Positions 32,656 through 40,467 of a stretch of 64,000 bases of DNA are shown piece after piece. A program made the position numbers and the translations under genes. The notes under the pieces are model-generated. The model saw only the letters and a program-made list of their open reading frames with translations. It was not told where the DNA came from and searched no databases. The stretch is from Xanthomonas hortorum (GTDB lineage: Bacteria; Pseudomonadota; Gammaproteobacteria; Xanthomonadales; Xanthomonadaceae). The stretch lies in assembly GCF_002940005.1 (NCBI RefSeq), contig NZ_MDEF01000010.1. One strand, written 5' to 3'. Position 1 is the first letter of the stretch, and every line of letters starts with the position of its first letter.

Positions 32656-35427
32656 TCAGAAGCGCTGACGGTACTGCATGTACATATAGCGGCCCGGCAC
32701 GTCGTACTGCGGGTCGAACCTGTTGGCCGACGTGCTGTACGAAACCGGCGGATCCTTGTCGAACGCGTTGTTCAAGCCAAGCGATACGGTCGCATTCCAA
32801 GGCGTGCTGTAACGGAACTGGATGTCGTGATACGTCGTCGCGCCAATGTGGTTGCGCGGTTCAGCACCATCGGCCGTGACACGATCAGGATCGGAGCAGT
32901 AAGCCTGCGCCAATGCCGCTGACAAGGGGCACGACTCCGCCATACCGGACTTGTAACGCAGGCCCCAGTTGATACCGAAGTCACCCAACGACCAGTCGAC
33001 ATACAGGTTGGAACGGATGCGCCAGTAAGGATCCTGGTTCAGGTAACGACCCTGGAACTGTTCGAGTTCGGAATCGGCAGTTGCCTTGGTTTCCCAGCTC
33101 GACAGATAGGTCGAATCCCAGCTGATGGTGAACTGGCCGAATGCCGTTTCCGGCAAGCGGTAATTGATGGCCAGATCCCAACCTTCCACCTTGTACGACG
33201 ACAAATTCAACAGTGGCATGTTGATGTTGGTGACGGTGTAGGCGCCATCGGCATAGTTCGGGTCGCGCGTGATGAGCGCGCAGTACTCGGCCTGCTCACC
33301 CGCACTGCCGCCGTAGCACTTGTCCAGGATGAACTGGGATTCCGGACGTGTGATCGCGTTTTCGATCTCGATCTGCCACCAATCCAGGCTCACATTCAGG
33401 CCTTGCGCGAAGCTCGGACTGAACACAAAGCCCAGCGTGCGGCTGGTCGAAGTTTCAGGCTGCAGCTGATCGTTGGAGGTCCAGGTGAACGGCTCAAGGG
33501 TCTGCTTGGCACCATTGCCTGCACCAGGCTGCACGAAGTTCGCAGGCACGCCTGCCGCTGCACAGTTCTGCGCCACCACCGGGTTGCTCAGCTGGCCGGA
33601 CTGGCTCGAGCACGGATCGGCGTAGGTCTCGAACGAATCGGAATTGCCTGCGAACAGATTGTTGATGCTCGGGGCACGGAAGCCTTCGCTGTAGTTACCG
33701 CGGATCATCAAGTCCTGAATCGGCTTCCAGCGGAAGCCGAACTTGTTGTTCACGGTATCGCCGAAGTTGCTGTAGTCCGAGTAGCGAGTCGCCAGGCTGA
33801 AGTCCAGCAACTGTGCACCCGGCAGATCGGCCAGAACCGGAACCGACAGTTCGAGGTAGAACTCGTCGAGGCTGTAGGAGCCGGCCGTCGGGCGCGCGCC
33901 ATTGCCCGTACTCAGGCCGGCTGCGATGAAGGCATCCGGATCGAACTGGCCACTTTCCTTACGGTATTCGTAGCCAGCAGCGAAGGCCAGCGGGCCTGCC
34001 GGCAGGTCGACGATATCGCCGCTGATGTTTGCGGTATAACCCTTCGATTCGACCATCGATGAATCATGCGCAGTGAAACTGGTGTAATCCAGCGCATCCT
34101 GAGTGATCGAGCCGCGCGGTCCCAGTGGATTGACCGGCACGCAGCCCGGAATCACGTCGCCGCCCGGCCCGGAAACGCAGACCGGCACGCCATTGCGCAG
34201 CTCAGACGGCCCGTAGGCATTGTTTAGATTGGACAGGTTGAACAAGCCATAGGTCAGGACATTTTCATCCGACTTATCGTAGCGATAGCCCACGTCCCAG
34301 TCGAAGCTGCGATCGGCAAATTCAAAGAAGCCTTCAAGGCCACCATAGAAGTGCCAGTTCTTCACATTCTGATTGAAAGAGCGGCCACCGGACTCGATGA
34401 AGCGACGATTGACGCCGGTCAGATCCTGACCAAACGGGTTGTAAAGACTATCTGCACTGAGCGTCAGGCCAGTGATTGGCATTGCTGCGAGCAGCTGCTC
34501 AGACTTGCGCTCGTTGTACATCGCCTCGGTGCGGAACGTCACGTTGTCGGTGAAGTTGAAGCTACCTTGGGCAAACAGCGAGGTGCGCTCCTGCGGAGTG
34601 AGCAGATAGTTGTCCGGTGCAGTGTTGTAACCGTGAACATTGGCAACGTACGGAGTTTCGACGCCATTGATCAGAATGTTGCGTGAGCCATTCCGGATAT
34701 ACGAACCCGGGAAGCCGGTGCCGCTCTGGCCGCTGAAGAACGGCGGGCCGCCGGCAGAGATCTCCCGATCGCCCGCCATCACCGACTCTTCCTGGACATA
34801 GGAAGCGCCGATCAACAGGCTTGCGCGATCGGTGGTGGTGCCGATGGTGAAGTCGTATGCCTGACGCTGGCCGTCGCCATCGCTGTACTGACCGACGTTG
34901 ACGCCAGCTTCGGCGCCGTCGAAGTTCTTGCGGGTAATGATATTCACCACGCCGGCAATGGCGTCGGAACCGTAAATCGTGGAAGCGCCATCCTTCAGGA
35001 TGTCAATGCGCTCGACCATCGCAGTCGGAATGGTGTTGAGGTCGACGCTGCCGTCCAGGCCGGTGGTCCAGCGGCGGCCGTTGACCAATACCAGCGTACG
35101 CGCGCTGCCCAGGTTACGCAGCGCAATGCCGGAACTGCCGTCGCCGCCGTTGTTGAAGGTGCGATTCAGGGCTGCGCCGTTGGCCGCGACACGCTGCAGC
35201 ACATCTGCAACAGAGGTGACGCCCTGCTTATCGATGTCCTGGCGAGTCAACGTCAGAACCGGCTGCGAGGTTTCAACATCTGCGCTCTTGATGCGCGAAC
35301 CGGTCACTTCGATCTTGTCGAGGTTGGTGGTGCCGGCTTCCTGCGCGACGGCGGTACCGGTACCGGCCACGCCCACGACAAGCGCGAGGACAACTGCATC
35401 GCGCAGCTTGTTGGACTTGCAATTCAT
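32656..35427 (-). CDS. TonB-dependent outer-membrane receptor
   Basis: 923-residue TonB-dependent receptor. Signal peptide 1-29 (AVA-QEA), TonB-box-like LDKIEVTGSRIKSAD, plug domain with QDIDKQGVTSVADVLQRV and ARTLVLVNGRRW and a DGASTIYGSDAIAGVVNIIT segment, then a large barrel ending in aromatic QYRQRF. The architecture (GSRIKS..ETSQPV, N-rich plug) is that of the oar/IroN-like receptors abundant in Xanthomonas; the ligand is unknown. The ATG at 35427 has ggagagagag eight bases upstream; the in-frame codon at 35442 would lack this site. The gene is alone on its strand between the TetR gene and a secreted protein gene. Confidence 0.9.
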   Translation of the reverse strand: MNCKSNKLRDAVVLALVVGVAGTGTAVAQEAGTTNLDKIEVTGSRIKSADVETSQPVLTLTRQDIDKQGVTSVADVLQRVAANGAALNRTFNNGGDGSSGIALRNLGSARTLVLVNGRRWTTGLDGSVDLNTIPTAMVERIDILKDGASTIYGSDAIAGVVNIITRKNFDGAEAGVNVGQYSDGDGQRQAYDFTIGTTTDRASLLIGASYVQEESVMAGDREISAGGPPFFSGQSGTGFPGSYIRNGSRNILINGVETPYVANVHGYNTAPDNYLLTPQERTSLFAQGSFNFTDNVTFRTEAMYNERKSEQLLAAMPITGLTLSADSLYNPFGQDLTGVNRRFIESGGRSFNQNVKNWHFYGGLEGFFEFADRSFDWDVGYRYDKSDENVLTYGLFNLSNLNNAYGPSELRNGVPVCVSGPGGDVIPGCVPVNPLGPRGSITQDALDYTSFTAHDSSMVESKGYTANISGDIVDLPAGPLAFAAGYEYRKESGQFDPDAFIAAGLSTGNGARPTAGSYSLDEFYLELSVPVLADLPGAQLLDFSLATRYSDYSNFGDTVNNKFGFRWKPIQDLMIRGNYSEGFRAPSINNLFAGNSDSFETYADPCSSQSGQLSNPVVAQNCAAAGVPANFVQPGAGNGAKQTLEPFTWTSNDQLQPETSTSRTLGFVFSPSFAQGLNVSLDWWQIEIENAITRPESQFILDKCYGGSAGEQAEYCALITRDPNYADGAYTVTNINMPLLNLSSYKVEGWDLAINYRLPETAFGQFTISWDSTYLSSWETKATADSELEQFQGRYLNQDPYWRIRSNLYVDWSLGDFGINWGLRYKSGMAESCPLSAALAQAYCSDPDRVTADGAEPRNHIGATTYHDIQFRYSTPWNATVSLGLNNAFDKDPPVSYSTSANRFDPQYDVPGRYMYMQYRQRF

Positions 35428-35610
35428 TAGCTCTCTCTCCAAGTGATCTTGGGTACTGCCAAGGGTTGTTTGCCTGTCGGGGGTTCCGAAAGAAGCGGAT
35501 CCAAAACGTCAGGGTGAACCGATGGTATATGCGTTGCGCGAAGAATTAAAGTCCCGTTAACGAAAAAGAAGAAAGACGTGAAACAGAGACGCGCGACAGC
35601 ATCCAGAACG

Positions 35611-35643
35611 AAAAACGCCACCGGCGACGAACCGGTGACGTTC
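35611..35643 (-). terminator. Terminator of the 290-residue secreted protein gene
   Basis: On the minus strand, aacg-t-caccgg and ccggtg-g-cgtt pair around a ttcgtcg loop, followed by tttcg. It lies 27 bp after the stop codon of the upstream minus-strand gene and before the TonB receptor promoter. Confidence 0.65.
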
Positions 35644-35669
35644 TGGGAAAGTATTTTTTAATCAGTGGC

Positions 35670-36542
35670 TTACAGGTCTTGTTCGTACCGAACGTACGGA
35701 ATCGTGCCGTCGTTGTTGCTTTCGTTGTTCGGGGCGAAGGGATTTTTGCCGCGGGAGATGACATTTTCCGCGCCGACTGTCAACTGCCCGCTCCAGGGGG
35801 TGCGCCAGGTCAGACCGAGCCCTAAGCCTTCCCATTTTTCCGGCTGGCCGGGAACGTCGACCACGCGGCCGATGACATTGGCGCTGAAGGCACCATAGCC
35901 GCCGCCAACGCTGAGGGTTTTGGTGTCCCACTGGTCTGCGATGGCCGGGGAGACGTCGGCCAGCGGCACCAGCCGCGCGCGGGCATAGGTACCGCCGATC
36001 GAGACGAAGCCTTCGCGGCCGATGTTTTTCTGGCCGAACACGGTCAGGTCGTTCTGTTCGACGCGGGTCAGCGGTGCCTTGCCGGCGCCGATCAGCCAGG
36101 CGGGCAAGGTGTCGCGGCCGGTGCCGGCGGTGACGCCTGCACGTGCGCCAGCGCGATTGAAGCCCAGCGTCGCCGAGACCCGGCGCGATGCGGCAGCGCT
36201 GTCGTCTTCTTCGTCGCCGATGCCGGCAAGCAGGCAATGGCTGGCCAGACCGTTGATGTTGGTGCCACGGCTGCTGTTGCAGATCAGGCCCAGCGAATCG
36301 CCCGAGGTCAGGCCGAAGGCCGCATCCAGCGAATTGCGTCCGAAGTGCCAGCGTGCGCCGGCCTTCTGCTCGCCGGTCGGCTCCAGATATAGAAAGGCTT
36401 CCACCTTGCCGCTGCCCTTGTTCCACACCGGCAGGATGGTGCTTTCGCGCAGCTGCTGGGAGGCGGCCGACTGCGCGTGCACACCCGTGGCTGCCGCAAG
36501 GGCAACCAGCAAAGCGAGCGGAAGGCGCAGGAGGTGTCGCAT
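35670..36542 (-). CDS. Uncharacterised secreted, probably beta-rich protein
   Basis: 290 residues with a clear signal peptide (1-23, GVHAQ). The mature part has alternating hydrophobic/polar strands rich in Gly, repeated patterns such as VSATLGFNRAG, FVSIGGTYARARL and LSVGGGYGAFSANVIGR, and two Cys (about residues 88 and 102) that could pair. Its C-terminus is YVRYEQDL, which lacks the terminal Phe usual for barrels. I do not recognise a named family; an outer-membrane barrel is the best structural guess. It has its own terminator and precedes a TonB receptor gene on the same strand, but there is no other evidence of a link. Confidence 0.7.
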   Translation of the reverse strand: MRHLLRLPLALLVALAAATGVHAQSAASQQLRESTILPVWNKGSGKVEAFLYLEPTGEQKAGARWHFGRNSLDAAFGLTSGDSLGLICNSSRGTNINGLASHCLLAGIGDEEDDSAAASRRVSATLGFNRAGARAGVTAGTGRDTLPAWLIGAGKAPLTRVEQNDLTVFGQKNIGREGFVSIGGTYARARLVPLADVSPAIADQWDTKTLSVGGGYGAFSANVIGRVVDVPGQPEKWEGLGLGLTWRTPWSGQLTVGAENVISRGKNPFAPNNESNNDGTIPYVRYEQDL

Positions 36543-36627
36543 ACCAGAGTTCAGACCCAGGAGGAGTTGTTAAGTTCCCGAGAGCGGGCGACGAGAATGC
36601 TAGGGTGTTTATGATTATTTAACAAGT

Positions 36628-36651
36628 GGGTGCGTTCCCCAGAACGCACCC
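36628..36651 (-). terminator. Hairpin after hslO
   Basis: gggtgcgtt and aacgcaccc pair perfectly around ccccag, just beyond the hslO stop codon on the minus strand. The following bases (acttgtt) are only moderately T-rich. Confidence 0.55.
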
Positions 36652-36662
36652 GTCAAACCTTT

Positions 36663-37553
36663 CTACTGCAACCTTTCCGGCGCTTCCAGCGAGGGTTGCG
36701 CTGCGCTGAAAAGTACGTCGAGGGCGGTCAACGGAAAGTGATACTCACGCCCGCAGAACTCGCAGCGCACCTCGACTTCGCCAGTCGCCTCCGCCGCTGC
36801 GCGGGCTTCTTCTTCGCCCAGGGACTGCAGCATCGAAGCGACCCGCTCGCGCGAGCAGGAGCAACCGAAACTGAGCGGCTTGTCGCCGAGCAACTGCGGC
36901 TCCTCTTCGTGGAACAGGCGGTGCAGCAGGTCTTCGCCGGCCACCGAGAGCAGTTCCGGGGCACCCAGGGTGTCGAACAGCGCGCCGATGCGGGTCCAGC
37001 CGTCGTTGTCGCCCTCGTCGCCGGGCAGTTTCTGCAGCAACAGGCCGGCCGCCTGGTCCGGGCCTGCGGCCAGCAACAGGCGGGTCGGCAACTGTTCGGA
37101 CTGGTGGAAATAGGTTTCAAAGGCTTCGGCCAGATCCGGGGCCTGCATGCCGACCAGGCTCTGGTAGCGCTGCGGTTCGCGCGGGTCCAGGCCGGGATTT
37201 TCGATGGTGATCGCCAGCAGTGCGGCCTCGCCCAGTTCGCGCAGGTCGGCGGGTGCATCGGCGCCATCGGCCAGTTGCACGATGCCGCGCAAGGTGCCGG
37301 CCGCGGTGCATTCGGCGAACAAGGTGCGCAGTGTTTCATTGCCGCGCAGCTGTACCGACAGACGTCCGTCGACCTTGGTATGGCCGGTGAACAATGCCGC
37401 GGCCACCGCCGCTTCGCCGAGCAGCTGGCGGGCGGCCGGCGGGTACTCGGCTGCGCCCTGGATGTCGTGCCAGGCCTGGGTCAGGCGTACGTGGACGCCG
37501 CGCACGCCGGCGGCAGGCAGCAGGAAACGGGAAAGCTGATCGTGATCGGTCAT
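36663..37553 (-). CDS. hslO: Redox-regulated chaperone Hsp33
   Basis: 296-residue Hsp33. The holdase is activated by oxidative stress through release of zinc and disulfide formation. The N-terminal core (LGEAAVAAALFTGHTKVDGRLSVQLRG) is followed by the C-terminal zinc-binding redox switch with CSC and, 30 residues later, CEFC (C-x-C ... C-x-x-C), all four cysteines present. Length is typical (E. coli 292). The ATG at 37553 (MTDHDQLSRF) is chosen by family length; an upstream in-frame extension has no similarity. It is divergent from mtgA with 74 bp between starts. Confidence 0.95.
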   Translation of the reverse strand: MTDHDQLSRFLLPAAGVRGVHVRLTQAWHDIQGAAEYPPAARQLLGEAAVAAALFTGHTKVDGRLSVQLRGNETLRTLFAECTAAGTLRGIVQLADGADAPADLRELGEAALLAITIENPGLDPREPQRYQSLVGMQAPDLAEAFETYFHQSEQLPTRLLLAAGPDQAAGLLLQKLPGDEGDNDGWTRIGALFDTLGAPELLSVAGEDLLHRLFHEEEPQLLGDKPLSFGCSCSRERVASMLQSLGEEEARAAAEATGEVEVRCEFCGREYHFPLTALDVLFSAAQPSLEAPERLQ

Positions 37554-37627
37554 GGGAACATCGGACGTAAGGGACGCCGGTTGCCGGATAATGCGGCAGG
37601 CATCGGGATGATAGGTCGTAGCAAACA

Positions 37628-38368
37628 ATGGGGACGGATGCATTGGATGGCAAGCAGGTGGCGCCAACGCGGCGCGCTCGGCGCTGGCTGCGCTGGGTGT
37701 TGGCGGCACCGTTGTTGTTCGCCGCCGCGAGCGTGTTGCAGGTGCTGGTGCTGCGGCTGGTCGATCCGCCGATCAGCAGCATGATGGTGGGGCGCTATTT
37801 GGAAGCCTGGGGCGAAGGCGACTGGAATTTTTCGCTGCACCAGCAATGGCGCGACTACGACAAGATTGCGGCCAGCCTGCCGATTTCGGTGGTGGCTGCG
37901 GAGGATCAGCAGTTTCCGGTGCATCACGGTTTTGATCTGCAGGCCATCGAGAAGGCGCGCGATCACAATGCGCGCGGTGGGCGCGTGCGTGGGGCGAGCA
38001 CGATCAGTCAGCAGGTCGCCAAGAACGTGTTCCTGTGGCAGGGCCGCAGTTGGGTGCGCAAAGGGTTGGAGGCCTGGTACACCGTGCTGATCGAGTTGGT
38101 GTGGCCGAAGCAGCGCATTCTGGAGATGTATCTCAACGTGGCCGAATTCGGCGATGGGGTGTACGGCGCGCAGGCCGCTGCCCGGCAGTTCTGGGGCAAG
38201 GATGCGGCAGGGTTGTCGCCGACCGAATCGGCGCGTCTGGCGGCGGTGCTGCCCTCGCCACGTCGCTATGACGCACGGCGCCCCGGGGCCTATGTGCAGC
38301 GGCGCACCGCGTGGATCCAGCGGCAGGCGCGCCAGTTGGGCGGCCCTACGTATCTGCAGGCGCCATGA
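37628..38368 (+). CDS. mtgA: Monofunctional peptidoglycan glycosyltransferase
   Basis: 246-residue GT51 transglycosylase that polymerises lipid II into glycan strands. One N-terminal membrane anchor (about residues 22-42) precedes the catalytic domain: VVAAEDQQFPVHHGFD with the catalytic Glu, GASTISQQVAKNVFLWQGRSWVRK, and KQRILEMYLNVAEFGDGVYG. There is no transpeptidase domain, consistent with MtgA. Its stop codon overlaps the start of the next gene (ATGA at 38365), a GT2 enzyme, so they are translationally coupled. Confidence 0.94.
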   Translation: MGTDALDGKQVAPTRRARRWLRWVLAAPLLFAAASVLQVLVLRLVDPPISSMMVGRYLEAWGEGDWNFSLHQQWRDYDKIAASLPISVVAAEDQQFPVHHGFDLQAIEKARDHNARGGRVRGASTISQQVAKNVFLWQGRSWVRKGLEAWYTVLIELVWPKQRILEMYLNVAEFGDGVYGAQAAARQFWGKDAAGLSPTESARLAAVLPSPRRYDARRPGAYVQRRTAWIQRQARQLGGPTYLQAP

Positions 38369-39417
38369 GCATGAGCGCGTTCGAAGCAGCGCAACTGCCG
38401 GCTGCAACAGATCGCCTGACGGTGGTGATTGCGGCCTATAACGAGGAGACCAGTATTCCGTTGCTGCATCCGCGTCTGTGCGCGGTGCTCGCTGGCTTCA
38501 GCGGATTGGACACGCACGTGCTGTATATCGACGATGGCAGCAGCGATGGCACCTGGAATGTGTTGCAGGCACTTGCCGAGGCCGATGCGCAGGTGAGTGC
38601 GGTGCGGTTGTCGCGCAACTTCGGCAAGGAAGTTGCCATTTCTGCGGGGCTGGATCATGTGTTACCCGGTGCAGTGGTGCTGCTCGATGCCGATGGGCAG
38701 GACCCACCGGAGTTGATCCCAGAGTTCGTTGCGCTGTGGCGTGCCGGTTACGACAACATTTTCGGCACGCGGATTTTTCGCGAGGGGGAGAGCTGGTTGA
38801 AGCGCAGTGCGGCGCACGCGTTCTATCGGGTGATCCGGCAGTTGTCGCGCACGCCGATTCCGGCCGATACCGGGGATTTCCGATTGTTGTCGCCGCGTGT
38901 GGTGCATGCCTTGCAGCAGCTGCGCGAGCGCCACCGTTTCATGAAAGGCCTGTTCGGCTGGGTCGGGTTTCGCCAGGTGGCATTGCCGTACCGGCGTGCG
39001 CCGCGGCTGTCGGGGCGCAGCAAGTTCACGGTGTGGCGGTTATGGAATTTCGCGCTGGATGGCATCACCAGTTTTTCCACGGTGCCGTTGCGCGCGGCGA
39101 CCTATCTCGGTTTGCTGACCGCGTTGGTGGCGTTCCTGTTCGGTGGCTGGGTGGTGATCAAGGCGGCCTTGCTGGGCGACCCGGTGGCGGGTTGGCCGAC
39201 CATGATGTCGGTGATCCTGTTTCTGGGCGGGATCCAGCTGATTGCGTTGGGCTTGATCGGTGAATACCTGGGCCGGCTGTATGACGAGGCCAAGCAGCGC
39301 CCGTTGTATCTGGTCGATACCCACTGCGGCGCGGTGGGAGTAGTCTGCGATCACCAGACCAAGCGCGGAGCGGGCCATGCAGACCGTACGACAGCTGTTG
39401 GGGACCAAACAGGTTGA
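38365..39417 (+). CDS. GT2 glycosyltransferase, polyprenyl-phosphate sugar transferase type
   Basis: 350-residue family 2 glycosyltransferase with two C-terminal membrane helices (about 248-268 and 285-308). Catalytic motifs: VVIAAYNEETSIPLL, YIDDGSSDGTW, ALLDADGQDPPELIP-like LLDADGQDPPE, and GTRIFREGESWLKR, RAPRLSGRSKFTVWRL. This is the layout of GtrB/DPMS-type enzymes (ArnC, YkcC), which load a sugar onto undecaprenyl phosphate. The acceptor and sugar are not identifiable. The ATG at 38365 overlaps the mtgA stop. The C-terminal ~25 residues extend 41 bp into the CBS gene in another frame and look less conserved than the rest. Confidence 0.85.
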   Translation: MSMSAFEAAQLPAATDRLTVVIAAYNEETSIPLLHPRLCAVLAGFSGLDTHVLYIDDGSSDGTWNVLQALAEADAQVSAVRLSRNFGKEVAISAGLDHVLPGAVVLLDADGQDPPELIPEFVALWRAGYDNIFGTRIFREGESWLKRSAAHAFYRVIRQLSRTPIPADTGDFRLLSPRVVHALQQLRERHRFMKGLFGWVGFRQVALPYRRAPRLSGRSKFTVWRLWNFALDGITSFSTVPLRAATYLGLLTALVAFLFGGWVVIKAALLGDPVAGWPTMMSVILFLGGIQLIALGLIGEYLGRLYDEAKQRPLYLVDTHCGAVGVVCDHQTKRGAGHADRTTAVGDQTG

Positions 39418-39805
39418 GGTATTTGCGGTTGCGGCCGACGCCGCAGTGATCGAGGCGATCCGCTTGATGGCCGAGAAGGGCATCGGTGCGGTGTTGGTGA
39501 TGGACGGGCCGCGCCTGATTGGCATCGTTTCCGAGCGCGATTACGCGCGCAAAGTGGTATTGCGCGATCGCGCCTCATCGACTACCAGCGTTGCCGAGAT
39601 CATGAGCAACGAAGTGGTGACAGTATCGCCATCGGACACGGTAGACCGTTGCATGCAATTGATGACCGATGGACGCTTCCGGCATCTGCCGGTGGTCGAA
39701 AACGGCCGCGTGCACGGGGTGATTTCCATCGGCGATCTGGTCAAGGCGGTGATCGAGAACCAGCAGCGCGATATCGATCAGTTGCAGCGTTATATCGCCA
39801 GCTAA
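39377..39805 (+). CDS. CBS-domain pair protein
   Basis: 142-residue protein consisting of two CBS domains (about 17-62 and 77-130), with GIGAVLVMDGPRLIGIVSERDYARK and RFRHLPVVENGRVHGVISIGDLVK. Tandem CBS pairs form a Bateman module that binds adenine nucleotides and usually acts as an energy or redox sensor; no partner domain is present, so its target is unknown. It overlaps the 3' end of the glycosyltransferase by 41 bp in another frame. The ATG at 39377 has a Gly-rich gggcc upstream but no strong ribosome site, so translation may depend on the gene before it. Confidence 0.87.
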   Translation: MQTVRQLLGTKQVEVFAVAADAAVIEAIRLMAEKGIGAVLVMDGPRLIGIVSERDYARKVVLRDRASSTTSVAEIMSNEVVTVSPSDTVDRCMQLMTDGRFRHLPVVENGRVHGVISIGDLVKAVIENQQRDIDQLQRYIAS

Positions 39806-40467
39806 CGCCGCGCTGGCTGAAGCCTTGCCAGCACTAAGAGTGGCTAAAAAGTTACTGCGCCCACCGTTAGGTGGGCGCTGCCAGCTTTGTGGTTACACAC
39901 GACCACGTTGCAAGGTGCGATGTTCTCAGCGCTTGCGGGACCTTGTGGCGGCATGAATGCCTTTACGGAACTCCATGGATGGATGCACCGGGTATTCCGG
40001 AAGCGGTGAGAGCACGCCCGCAATCCGCTTGGTTTGGGAACATTCAACTGCACCGATAGCTCTTGGCCGTCTTGCTACAGGATTGAACTGTGCGGATGGG
40101 TCGGTTCTAGAGCGGATGATCTGCGACTTGGCTGCAGGGCCCTTGCTCACCCACCGTCGCGGGACACGCTGCAAGTACGTCCTTGTAAGCTCTTACGCGG
40201 CATCCATGCCGCGTAAGGTCCCGCGACGGTGGGCGGGCAAGGACCAGTGGAGATGGTGGGTGTGCGTGGTTGCGAGTAGTGCGCGCTGCGCGTTCGTCCT
40301 CCTAGGTGTGGTGTGATCAGCTCAGCTCAGCGCAGTTTGATCCAAATAATGTCGCTTCCATTCCCAACATCACTTCACTTGTCAACGAAGGCGAGTGCGG
40401 CGACATTTTTGCCTAGCTCGCTATAGCGTTCGAGCTGTTTTTTTCCACTTCAGGTCGCGCAGTTGGG
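39806..40467. other. Repeat-filled intergenic region, mtgA-CBS / asmA
   Basis: 660 bp without a supported gene. An agagtggctaaaaagt end at 39837-39852 resembles the terminal repeats at 2170 and 26836; gatcagctcagctc near 40314 may be the far end. Between them are a partial inverted copy of the hairpin repeat (cagcgcttgcgggaccttgtggcggcatg, around 39927-39955) and a complete forward copy at 40141-40242. The last ~140 bp are AT-richer and may hold the terminator of the asmA gene. Confidence 0.55.
40141..40242 (+). repeat. Long hairpin repeat, forward copy C
   Basis: This 102-bp copy closely matches 27088-27189: outer arms ccttgctcacccacc and ggtgggcgggcaagg, inner palindrome ttacgcggcatccatgccgc, and an identical 3' half. 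It is the best preserved second copy of the family. Confidence 0.8.
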
